Assembly: GCF_020564625.1 (NCBI RefSeq)
Contig: NZ_JAJBZT010000006.1
Coordinates: 1 to 64,000 of the forward strand
Direction: 5' to 3'
DNA length: 64,000 nt
Source: Leeia speluncae
Lineage (GTDB): Bacteria > Pseudomonadota > Gammaproteobacteria > Burkholderiales > Leeiaceae
The notes under the pieces are model-generated. The model saw nothing but the letters and a program-made list of their open reading frames with translations, did not search any database and was not told the DNA's origin. Positions 56,961-64,000 of this stretch are shown piece by piece. Position 1 is the first letter of the stretch. Each line of letters begins with the position of its first letter. The translations under genes were made by a program, and so were the position numbers.

Positions 56961-59900
56961 ATGCAAAACATGACAAAAGCAATTCGAAATTTGGTGATGT
57001 CTCCGATCAAGCAAGGGGCGATTGTATTATTACTTGGTCTTATGCTGACTGGCTCGCTAGTGTGGTTGATGATGCGTTACGAAGAGCGTGTGATCATCAG
57101 TGCAGTAGAGAAACGTGCGGAGCATATTCTCGATGAGTCCCGGGATAAAGTGTTCAAGTTTCAATATGGTTTACGAGGCCTACGAGGGACAATTGCTGCA
57201 TCGGGGAAATCCGACATTACCTTCAATGAGTTCGAGCGTTATTCAGCAACCCGAGATTTAAAGGCAGAATTCCCTGGCGCAATGGGCATAGGATATATCA
57301 TCCGTGTGCCTGCGGCTGACGAAGCCGCTTTTATTGCCAGAATGAAGGCGGATGGCCGGCCAAATTTCGCAATCAGAATGCTCTCCCCACATAATGGGGA
57401 AAAATTTATTATTGAATATGTAAGTCCCAAAGAACGTAATCAAGCGGCTTTCGGGTTAGATGTTGCATCTGAAACTAACCGACATCGTGCCGCCATGTAT
57501 TCTATGAAGACGGGTACATTAGCACTAACCGGGCCAATCACCTTGGTGCAAAAAACAGGGGCAAAGAAACAGTCTTTTCTTTTAATGTTACCTTACTACG
57601 GAGAGGCTAATGTTCCTGCGACGGAAGCGGAACGACTCGCCAAACTAAAAGGCTGGACGTATGCCCCATTATCGATAGCCGATATTTTGCAAGGTATTGA
57701 TATCGACCCGAATCAAGAACAGGTTGAAATTATCGATGTGACTGATGAGGCCAATCCTTCACGTTTTTATCTCTCCACTCATAAAAATCAGAGCGAGCAT
57801 CAGAGCTTGTTTTTTGCAGGAAGCGATACGTTTACGAAGCAGGTGAGTGTATTTAGCCGAGATTGGCGCATCATTTATCATGCAGAACCACTGTTTATTA
57901 AGCGGTTAAACTTACCTTCAATTGCAGGGATTGCTGGGATTGGGGCAATTTTATCTATCTTATCTGCGTTGGGTTGGTTTAGCTGGCAAACCGCACAATG
58001 GAAAGCACGGTTAGTTTTGAAAGGGCAATCCAAATTAGCGGCAATTGTAGATAGCTCGACAGATGCGATTATTGGTAAAGATTTAGACGGCAGGGTGATT
58101 TCTTGGAATGCGGGTGCAGAAAAACTATTTGGCTACTCAGCTGAAGAAGCTATTGGGAACTCGATTGCAAAACTGATTATTCCTCACGAAATGTTGGGCG
58201 AAGAGAGTGAGATTCTGGATAAAGTCCGAAGTGGGAAAATCCTTCCTCCTTTTGAAACGACCCGCAGAAGAAAAGATGGAACTTTACTACCGGTATCTAT
58301 TGCCGTGGCACCCATCTTTGATGAGTATGGCCGTATTATTGGTGCATCTAAAACCGCGAGAGACATTACTCATCAAAAAGCAGCCGAACAAAAAGTTGCG
58401 CAGATTAATGCAGAGCTTGAGTATAAAGTAGCGCAAAGAACCAAAGAACTCACTTTGGCTAACCGTGAAAATGCGGTGTTGTTAGACACGATTAAATCCC
58501 AGTTTTTCTACGCAATGACGAACCGAGCAGGTGTGATGTTCGACGTGAACGAAGTCTTATGTAATGTGCTGGGCTACTCTAGAGAGGAAATGATTGGCGA
58601 ATCATTGCAGCGGATTGGCGCCAATGTTCATCTTGTCAACTTCTGGGACGATTTGTGGACCGACGTTGCAGAAAATGGCGCATGGCATGGCGAGTTTTGT
58701 ACACGTTCTAAAGATGGACATGAGGTTTGGTTTGATGCCGTGATTGCCTCTTTGCCGGGTAACCAAAAATACGATCTTCGTTACTTTTTTATTGGAATTG
58801 ATACGACAGAACGCCGCCAAAAAGACGAGCGTATTCAACGCCTGAACGCTCAGTTCCAAGGTGTGTTGAACGCAGCCTCTGAGATTTCGATTATCGCGAC
58901 CGATTTAGAAGGGGTAATCACCGTCTTTAATACGGGCGCGCAGCGGATGCTGGGTTATACCGAAGAAGAAATGGTGGGCAAGGTAACACCAGCCGTTGTG
59001 CACCTCAGAAATGAAGTGATTGAACGCGGAAATGAATTATCCGAGCAATTTGGTGAAACGATCGAAGGGTTTAGAGCATTTGTCCATATCCCAGAATTAG
59101 AAGGCGCGGAAAACCGTGAGTGGACCTATGTGCGTAAAGATGGTTCTCACATAAAGGTCATGCTGTGTGTTACAGCAAATAAGGATTCTAGCGGTAAGAT
59201 TATTGGTTACTTAGGCGTTGCCATTGATATTACCCAAGAGCAAGAACAAAAAGCGATGCTGGTGAAAGTCGCTGAAAAAATGGAGCTAGCCGCCAAAGTT
59301 GCCAAACTAGGCATTTGGGAATGGGATATGCATAGCCAGCAACTCAGCTGGAATGATGAGATGTTTAACATCTACGGCTATCACACCATTTTAACTCCGC
59401 AAGAGTTAACTCAAGAAAACTGGTTTGCCAGAATCCACCCCGATGATTACCAAATGGTCACCGCTAGTTTTGAGCCAGCCTTAACCGGTGAAGGGGGAAT
59501 GGATCTTGAATACCGGATTGTGCTGCCAACCGGCGAGGTGCGAACCCTAAAAGCGCTTTCTTATGTAGTGCATGATAGCCAAAACCAAGATGCGATTGCG
59601 GTAGTGGGGATTAACATTGATATCACCAAAGAACGTAATTACGAGTCTTCACTATTAGAGGCTAAGCAACTAGCAGAGCAAGGTAGTATTGCTAAAAGCC
59701 AATTCTTGGCCAATATGAGCCACGAAATCCGTACCCCGCTAAATGCCGTATTAGGGCTATTACAACTACTACAAAAAACAGAGTTAACGGCAAGGCAAGC
59801 AGACTACACCACCAAAGCCCGTTCTTCTGCACGATCCCTACTTGACCTATTAAACGATATTCTCGATTTCTCTAAGATTGAAGCAGGGAAAATGGAGATA

Positions 59901-61883
59901 GCGAATGAAGAGTTCTCTCTAGAAACCCTACTTCGAGAATTAGCGGATGTGTTGGTGGCCTACCAAGGCGGTAAGCCAATCGAGGTGCTATATGCGATTG
60001 ACCCTAAAGTACCGCTTAACTTGATTGGAGACTCTGTCCGCATTAAGCAGGTGCTCATTAACTTAGCTGGGAACGCCATTAAGTTCACCGAACAAGGTTC
60101 TGTCAGTGTGGCGGTAGAACTACTTAAATCAGACAGCCAACAGGCAAAAATGCGGTTCTCGGTCGTTGATACGGGGATTGGTATCTCTGAAGAGCAATTG
60201 CAACGACTCTTCCAAAGTTTTGTTCAAGCAGAATCCTCTACTTCGCGCAAATATGGTGGTACAGGTTTAGGCTTGGTGATTAGTAAGCGCCTAATTGATC
60301 AGATGAATGCGGAATTGCTAGTTCGTAGCGAAGTTGGCGTAGGTAGTACTTTCTGGTTTGAGTTAACCCTACCGATTGGTACAAGAGCGTCCATCTTAAA
60401 TCTGAATGTCTTAGCAAAACCACTCTTGAAAGTGTTGATTGTGGAAGACAATACGCTTACCGCAGGCGTGTTAATGAGTTGCCTTCCAAAAGAGTGGAAA
60501 GGCGCGGCCATTGCACATTCTGGGCGATTGGCGATAGATATGTTGCAGTCTGCCTATCAAGATGGGCACCCATTTGATGTGGTCTTGATGGATTGGGAGA
60601 TGCCAGAGATGGATGGCATTGAAACCGCCTACGCCATAAAGGCCCTCCCTGAGATTGGCGCAACTACGCATATTGTCATGAGTACCGCGCATGGCACAGA
60701 AGCCTTTGTTGAACTAGAAGGCTCTGGTAGTGCGCCATTTGATGGTTATTTAACCAAGCCATTTACGCCGCAGCAATTCCTTGATGCAGTAGCCATTATT
60801 CAAGGAGAGGCTAGCCCGCTACTCTTCTCTGCCATTCCAAATACCACCTCCTTACAAAATGTTCGTATTCTGGTGGTGGAAGATAACCCATTGAATCGCC
60901 AAGTAGCGAGTGAGCTGCTCGAAGGTGAAGGCGCGATTGTTACCCTGGCAGAGGGCGGGGAAATCGCGATTGATAAGCTATTGCAGGCCGAAACGTTTGA
61001 TCTCATCTTGATGGATGTTCAAATGCCGGATATGGATGGCTATGAGGCAACCAGACGGATTCGCGAATTTAATCAAGAGATACCAATTATTGCATTGACA
61101 GCGAATGTGGCCTTGTCCGATAAGGTGGATTGCCTGAATGCGGGCATGAATGACCATATTGGTAAGCCAATTGATATTGAGCAGGTGGTTTCGGTGGTTT
61201 CGAAATACACTCATCTTGTTGCGCCAATTGCGAATACAAAATCGCTAAGTAAGCCACAGGAAGTAGAAGAGAACGCATCCCAACGAGGATTGATTGAACC
61301 TATTAAAACGATTTTGGGTAGATATGGACATAATGCAAACATCTATCTGCGTACATTAGAATCGTTTGTTAGCTCGAAAGATCAGCTACTAGGTGACGTG
61401 GTGTTTGCGATTGAGAATAATCACCATCATTTGATGGCAGGTGCCTGGCACGCGTTAAAAGGGGTGGCCGCTACCATTGGGGCGAGTGAACTTAGCCAAC
61501 TCGCTTCAGAGAATGAAAAGCTCGCTAAAAACAATAAAGAAACGGCGGCCAGTTTATTTACACAGATAGATATAGAAAAGACGACGAGCCTAATTGAAGA
61601 TTCTGTTAACGCATTGTTTGAACAACTAGATCCAATCATTAAAACCAAACAAAAATCTAACAAGACAGAGAAAAGTAGTCTAAGCTCTAGTGAAGTAGAG
61701 GAAAAAATAGCATCACTAGTCGTCTTATTAGAAAATAATAATCTCGAAGCTTTAAAGCTAGCAGAAGAGCTGGCCGGATTAATCGACTCATCAGATAAAA
61801 CACTTCAGCAAGCAATGAGTTCCGTCAGCATCTTACAGTTTGATGCGGCACTTAGCCTATTAAAAGACCGTAAAAGAAGTTAA
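56961..61883 (+). CDS. CHASE-PAS(x4) hybrid histidine kinase with two receivers and Hpt
   Basis: A 1640-residue inner-membrane phosphorelay protein. It has a membrane helix near 18-38, then a periplasmic CHASE domain (about 60-300, with FNEFERYSATRDLKAEFPGA) and a second helix near 317-340. Four PAS/PAC units follow (ends near 480, 625, 765 and 895, each closing with a DIT-type PAC motif), then HisKA with His921 in MSHEIRTPLNAV and HATPase (GNAIKFTEQG, GIGISEEQL, GTGLGLVISKRL). Receiver 1 has Asp1211 in LMDWEMPEMDG, receiver 2 has Asp1352 in LMDVQMPDMDG, and Hpt has His1497 in WHALKGVAATIG. All phospho-acceptors are intact. The Hpt can pass phosphate to the receivers of both neighbouring response regulators. 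Confidence 0.94.
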   Translation: MQNMTKAIRNLVMSPIKQGAIVLLLGLMLTGSLVWLMMRYEERVIISAVEKRAEHILDESRDKVFKFQYGLRGLRGTIAASGKSDITFNEFERYSATRDLKAEFPGAMGIGYIIRVPAADEAAFIARMKADGRPNFAIRMLSPHNGEKFIIEYVSPKERNQAAFGLDVASETNRHRAAMYSMKTGTLALTGPITLVQKTGAKKQSFLLMLPYYGEANVPATEAERLAKLKGWTYAPLSIADILQGIDIDPNQEQVEIIDVTDEANPSRFYLSTHKNQSEHQSLFFAGSDTFTKQVSVFSRDWRIIYHAEPLFIKRLNLPSIAGIAGIGAILSILSALGWFSWQTAQWKARLVLKGQSKLAAIVDSSTDAIIGKDLDGRVISWNAGAEKLFGYSAEEAIGNSIAKLIIPHEMLGEESEILDKVRSGKILPPFETTRRRKDGTLLPVSIAVAPIFDEYGRIIGASKTARDITHQKAAEQKVAQINAELEYKVAQRTKELTLANRENAVLLDTIKSQFFYAMTNRAGVMFDVNEVLCNVLGYSREEMIGESLQRIGANVHLVNFWDDLWTDVAENGAWHGEFCTRSKDGHEVWFDAVIASLPGNQKYDLRYFFIGIDTTERRQKDERIQRLNAQFQGVLNAASEISIIATDLEGVITVFNTGAQRMLGYTEEEMVGKVTPAVVHLRNEVIERGNELSEQFGETIEGFRAFVHIPELEGAENREWTYVRKDGSHIKVMLCVTANKDSSGKIIGYLGVAIDITQEQEQKAMLVKVAEKMELAAKVAKLGIWEWDMHSQQLSWNDEMFNIYGYHTILTPQELTQENWFARIHPDDYQMVTASFEPALTGEGGMDLEYRIVLPTGEVRTLKALSYVVHDSQNQDAIAVVGINIDITKERNYESSLLEAKQLAEQGSIAKSQFLANMSHEIRTPLNAVLGLLQLLQKTELTARQADYTTKARSSARSLLDLLNDILDFSKIEAGKMEIANEEFSLETLLRELADVLVAYQGGKPIEVLYAIDPKVPLNLIGDSVRIKQVLINLAGNAIKFTEQGSVSVAVELLKSDSQQAKMRFSVVDTGIGISEEQLQRLFQSFVQAESSTSRKYGGTGLGLVISKRLIDQMNAELLVRSEVGVGSTFWFELTLPIGTRASILNLNVLAKPLLKVLIVEDNTLTAGVLMSCLPKEWKGAAIAHSGRLAIDMLQSAYQDGHPFDVVLMDWEMPEMDGIETAYAIKALPEIGATTHIVMSTAHGTEAFVELEGSGSAPFDGYLTKPFTPQQFLDAVAIIQGEASPLLFSAIPNTTSLQNVRILVVEDNPLNRQVASELLEGEGAIVTLAEGGEIAIDKLLQAETFDLILMDVQMPDMDGYEATRRIREFNQEIPIIALTANVALSDKVDCLNAGMNDHIGKPIDIEQVVSVVSKYTHLVAPIANTKSLSKPQEVEENASQRGLIEPIKTILGRYGHNANIYLRTLESFVSSKDQLLGDVVFAIENNHHHLMAGAWHALKGVAATIGASELSQLASENEKLAKNNKETAASLFTQIDIEKTTSLIEDSVNALFEQLDPIIKTKQKSNKTEKSSLSSSEVEEKIASLVVLLENNNLEALKLAEELAGLIDSSDKTLQQAMSSVSILQFDAALSLLKDRKRS

Positions 61884-61885
61884 CA

Positions 61886-62821
61886 ATGCATAGCAAAATC
61901 GAGCAGCTGATTGCTCAAATCGGCACAAAACCCAAGCTTTTAATAGCAGATGATGTTCCTGCGAACATCATCATGCTTGGAGAACTTTTTCAAGATACCT
62001 GCCAAGTTTATATGGCACTAGATGGTGAAAAAGCGTTCGAGATTGCAATGGATGTGTTGCCAGATTTGATTTTGCTTGATATTAATATGCCCAAAATGGA
62101 TGGGCATCAGTTAATAAAAAAACTGAAAAATACCCCTGCAACGAGCGATATCCCGACCATTTTTCTGACCGGCAATAACGATATTGAAAGTGAAGAAAAT
62201 GCGTTTGATGAAGGGGCGGTAGACTTTATAACGAAGCCCATTCATGCCAAAGTGACGAAAGCGCGTGTATTCACCCATTTGGTGAATAAATTGCAATCCG
62301 ATCTACTTCGTCGAGCAACTTTACTAGATGGTCTAACCGGGCTTTATAACCGACTTGGGCTAAATAAGTATTTAGAAGTCTTTTACCTAGACTGCTTTCG
62401 CGAAAAACGACCCATCTCTGTGTTGATGATCGACGTGGATTTCTTTAAACGATACAACGATCATTTCGGCCATCTGCAGGGCGATGAATGCCTAAAGCAA
62501 GTCGCACAAAGCTTAAATTTATCTGTCAAACGGCCACGAGACATTGTTAGCCGCTTTGGTGGTGAAGAATTCTGCTGCGTCTTGTCGAATTGTGATTTAT
62601 TTGCTGCTGAATTGGTCGCTAGCCGAATGTGCGAAGAAATTCGGCAATTGGCCTTGCCGCACCCAGATTCTGAAGCCGCAGAAGTCGTTACCATTAGTAT
62701 TGGCGTTGCCAGCACCATCCCTGAATCTAGACAAGATGCAGACAAGCTTGTCGGGAAAGCGGATGAAATGCTGTACCTCGCGAAAAAGGCTGGCAGAAAC
62801 TCGTTTTATTCTAATCGCTAA
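61886..62821 (+). CDS. Response regulator with GGDEF domain (diguanylate cyclase)
   Basis: This 311-residue protein has a receiver (about 15-130) with Asp65 in LILLDINMPKMDG and a GGDEF domain with active-site GGEEF at 225-229. An RxxD inhibitory site (RPRD, 216-219) sits at the correct five-residue distance, unlike the other cyclases in this window, so product inhibition is expected. It begins two bases after the kinase stop, making it the third gene of the signalling operon and the likely c-di-GMP output of the phosphorelay. Confidence 0.93.
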   Translation: MHSKIEQLIAQIGTKPKLLIADDVPANIIMLGELFQDTCQVYMALDGEKAFEIAMDVLPDLILLDINMPKMDGHQLIKKLKNTPATSDIPTIFLTGNNDIESEENAFDEGAVDFITKPIHAKVTKARVFTHLVNKLQSDLLRRATLLDGLTGLYNRLGLNKYLEVFYLDCFREKRPISVLMIDVDFFKRYNDHFGHLQGDECLKQVAQSLNLSVKRPRDIVSRFGGEEFCCVLSNCDLFAAELVASRMCEEIRQLALPHPDSEAAEVVTISIGVASTIPESRQDADKLVGKADEMLYLAKKAGRNSFYSNR

Positions 62822-62922
62822 GTTTCTCTTTGCTTGCCAATCTAGGTCGGAACCAGACAATTCCACCCCTCTAGCCTACCTATAATTGCCTTCATCCTTT
62901 CACTGAATAAGATGGAGCAAAT

Positions 62923-63267
62923 ATGTCTGACTTTATTACTGTATTGCGTGAAACCTGCCCGGTACCGGTTGTGGATGCAACTAAATGGAAGCGTATTGGC
63001 GGCGACCCACATACGGTGAACCTTAATGCTTACCTATCTAAAGATGGTAGCAAGATCATGGGCACTTGGATTTGTACCCCTGGTAAGTTTGAAGTGAATT
63101 ACGAAAAGTGGGAGTTCTGCCACTTTTTAGATGGCTATTGCATCATCACCCCAGAAGGCGAAGAGCCAAAACACCTGAAAGCAGGCGATGTATTTGTGAT
63201 CGAACCTGGCATGAAAGGTACTTGGGAAGTGGTAGAAACCGTTCGTAAGTATTTTGTATTTGCGTAA
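62923..63267 (+). CDS. Cupin-domain protein
   Basis: A 114-residue single-domain cupin of the DUF861 (Cupin_3) type: TPGKFEVNYEKWEFCHFLDGYCIITPEGEEP and HLKAGDVFVIEPGMKGTWEVVETVRKYFVFA give the two conserved strands pairs. The usual metal-binding histidines are partly replaced (only His in EFCHFLDG is evident), as in many DUF861 members. Possible roles are sugar or small-acid isomerase or a binding protein. GGAGCAAAT precedes the ATG. It is a single gene, convergent with the hydrolase gene. Confidence 0.85.
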   Translation: MSDFITVLRETCPVPVVDATKWKRIGGDPHTVNLNAYLSKDGSKIMGTWICTPGKFEVNYEKWEFCHFLDGYCIITPEGEEPKHLKAGDVFVIEPGMKGTWEVVETVRKYFVFA

Positions 63268-63289
63268 TCAGATCATCTGACTACCTATG

Positions 63290-63335
63290 TCATCCATGCC
63301 GCTATACATCTAAAAATAGATAGCGGCATGGATGA
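63290..63335. repeat. Long perfect hairpin between convergent genes
   Basis: Sixteen-base perfect arms TCATCCATGCCGCTAT (63290-63305) and ATAGCGGCATGGATGA (63320-63335) around a 14-base loop, with no T run. It ends five bases before the stop codon of the minus-strand hydrolase gene. Possible transcript-end stabiliser or barrier for convergent transcription. Confidence 0.7.
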
Positions 63336-63339
63336 TCTC

Positions 63340-64000
63340 TTAACGAGATGTCATGTGCGTGGCATCTGGCGAAGCCATCCTTAACGCGGTTTTAATCAGT
63401 CCGCCACTCATCTGTATTTCAATCTGTGTGGTTCTGCCATTGATAACTGGGGCAGAGATCACTTGCTCGCTATTTCCCTGTTTAGACCGCGTAATAATCT
63501 GATATTCCCCAACCGCCAATTGCGGGATGGTTTGGCTGGTTAGGCCGGGGTAGATTGGCAGCGTAGTACGATGGCCTGCTTGATCTTTTAGCGTAATTTC
63601 TACCCCCATAGCCACTAGCTGTAATGGGGTAAAAGATTTTAATTCTAATTGCAGGTTACCTCTTGCAATGAGGTCATCCTCATTATCTGCTTGGTCTAGT
63701 AAATCATTCACTCTGTCGCAAGCCAACTGATCTTGCAAAATGCTTTCATGGTTTTCATTAAAGGCAAAGATGGTTTTTGCTTCGTTTTGCGCGCGTTTAT
63801 CCAAGATACTCGCGAGTGTGACTGCCCCATCTGTATTGTCGCCGTTGCGATTCGTTTTTCCTTGATAACTAAACAGAAGGTGATAATCAATCCAACTAGG
63901 TAGCTTCTTGGCAAATAGCGATTGTATAAATGCACCACTTGGCTGCATTTCCACCCAAGAAGGGAGCACAACAGGGGAGTATCTCACGCCATTTTCTGCC
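63340..64000 (-). CDS. Alpha/beta hydrolase (lipase/esterase-like), C-terminal part
   Basis: The reading frame continues beyond the window edge, so only the last 220 residues or so are present; the GTG inside the frame at 63987 is not a true start. VVLPSWVEMQPSGAFIQSLF and DGAVTLASILDKRAQNEAKTIFAFNENHESILQ match the end of the hydrolase fold, with His in NENHESIL as the likely catalytic histidine and the preceding DG as part of the acid loop. The C-terminal 100 residues form a separate beta domain. The catalytic serine lies outside the window, so activity cannot be judged. Confidence 0.75.
   Translation of the reverse strand, partial: AENGVRYSPVVLPSWVEMQPSGAFIQSLFAKKLPSWIDYHLLFSYQGKTNRNGDNTDGAVTLASILDKRAQNEAKTIFAFNENHESILQDQLACDRVNDLLDQADNEDDLIARGNLQLELKSFTPLQLVAMGVEITLKDQAGHRTTLPIYPGLTSQTIPQLAVGEYQIITRSKQGNSEQVISAPVINGRTTQIEIQMSGGLIKTALRMASPDATHMTSR

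Noticed and set aside
1-64000. CRISPR array or toxin-antitoxin/defence island
   Set aside because: No regularly spaced repeats, Cas-like genes, restriction genes or small toxin-antitoxin pairs were seen anywhere in the window.

Overview
The window reads as chromosome of a Gram-negative betaproteobacterium, most likely a member of the order Neisseriales. GC content looks to be in the mid-40s percent by eye. The signs are: a primosomal priB gene between rpsF and rpsR; an elongation factor P with Arg32 next to earP, its arginine rhamnosyltransferase; a DUF2863-like protein; an H-NS protein with the TWTGKGRKP DNA-binding loop; and an outer-membrane efflux lipoprotein. A fliW gene implies a flagellated cell, and six c-di-GMP or phosphorelay proteins imply elaborate surface-lifestyle signalling. 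Genus cannot be fixed from the sequence alone.

Layout. 0.2-6.6 kb: tadA, an IclR regulator, a CHASE4-GGDEF-EAL membrane protein, then gcdH with a class III CoA-transferase (glutarate/glutaryl-CoA catabolism). 6.7-16.4 kb: rhlE helicase, alaS, a glutathione-transferase-like protein, and a MocR regulator divergent from a beta-alanine transaminase / methylmalonate-semialdehyde dehydrogenase pair with a perfect inverted-repeat operator between them. 16.6-29.8 kb: a secreted phytase-like esterase, efp-earP, fliW, accA-tilS, a SPOR protein, rlmB, a GGDEF response regulator, the rpsF-priB-rpsR-rplI operon, a DUF2863-like protein, a SIMPL protein and an H-NS protein. 30-40.6 kb: an endonuclease/phosphatase-fold protein, betB-betA (choline to glycine betaine), the NAD-dependent molybdenum formate dehydrogenase operon fdsGBA-fdhD-fdsD, and tRNA-Ser(GGA).

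40.9-51.6 kb is accessory DNA placed directly after tRNA-Ser. It holds an AlpA-type phage regulator, a decayed IS3-family element (orfB carries a nonsense codon and a frameshift), and a tripartite RND efflux operon with an extra MFS gene. That operon is divergent from a two-component system strikingly like AdeR/AdeS of Acinetobacter. The segment ends in a second, inverted, internally deleted remnant of the same IS. The deletion junction falls on an 8-bp direct repeat. The whole has the form of a fossil composite element carrying a self-regulated efflux system.

51.6-64 kb: an isocitrate lyase/PEP mutase family protein, a RhtA-type exporter, an unrecognised 158-residue protein, then three tightly packed signalling genes (REC-PAS-GGDEF-EAL; a 1640-residue CHASE-PAS-hybrid kinase with two receivers and an Hpt domain; REC-GGDEF). 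This looks like one phosphorelay controlling c-di-GMP synthesis and breakdown. A cupin protein and the C-terminal part of an alpha/beta hydrolase running off the window end close the region.
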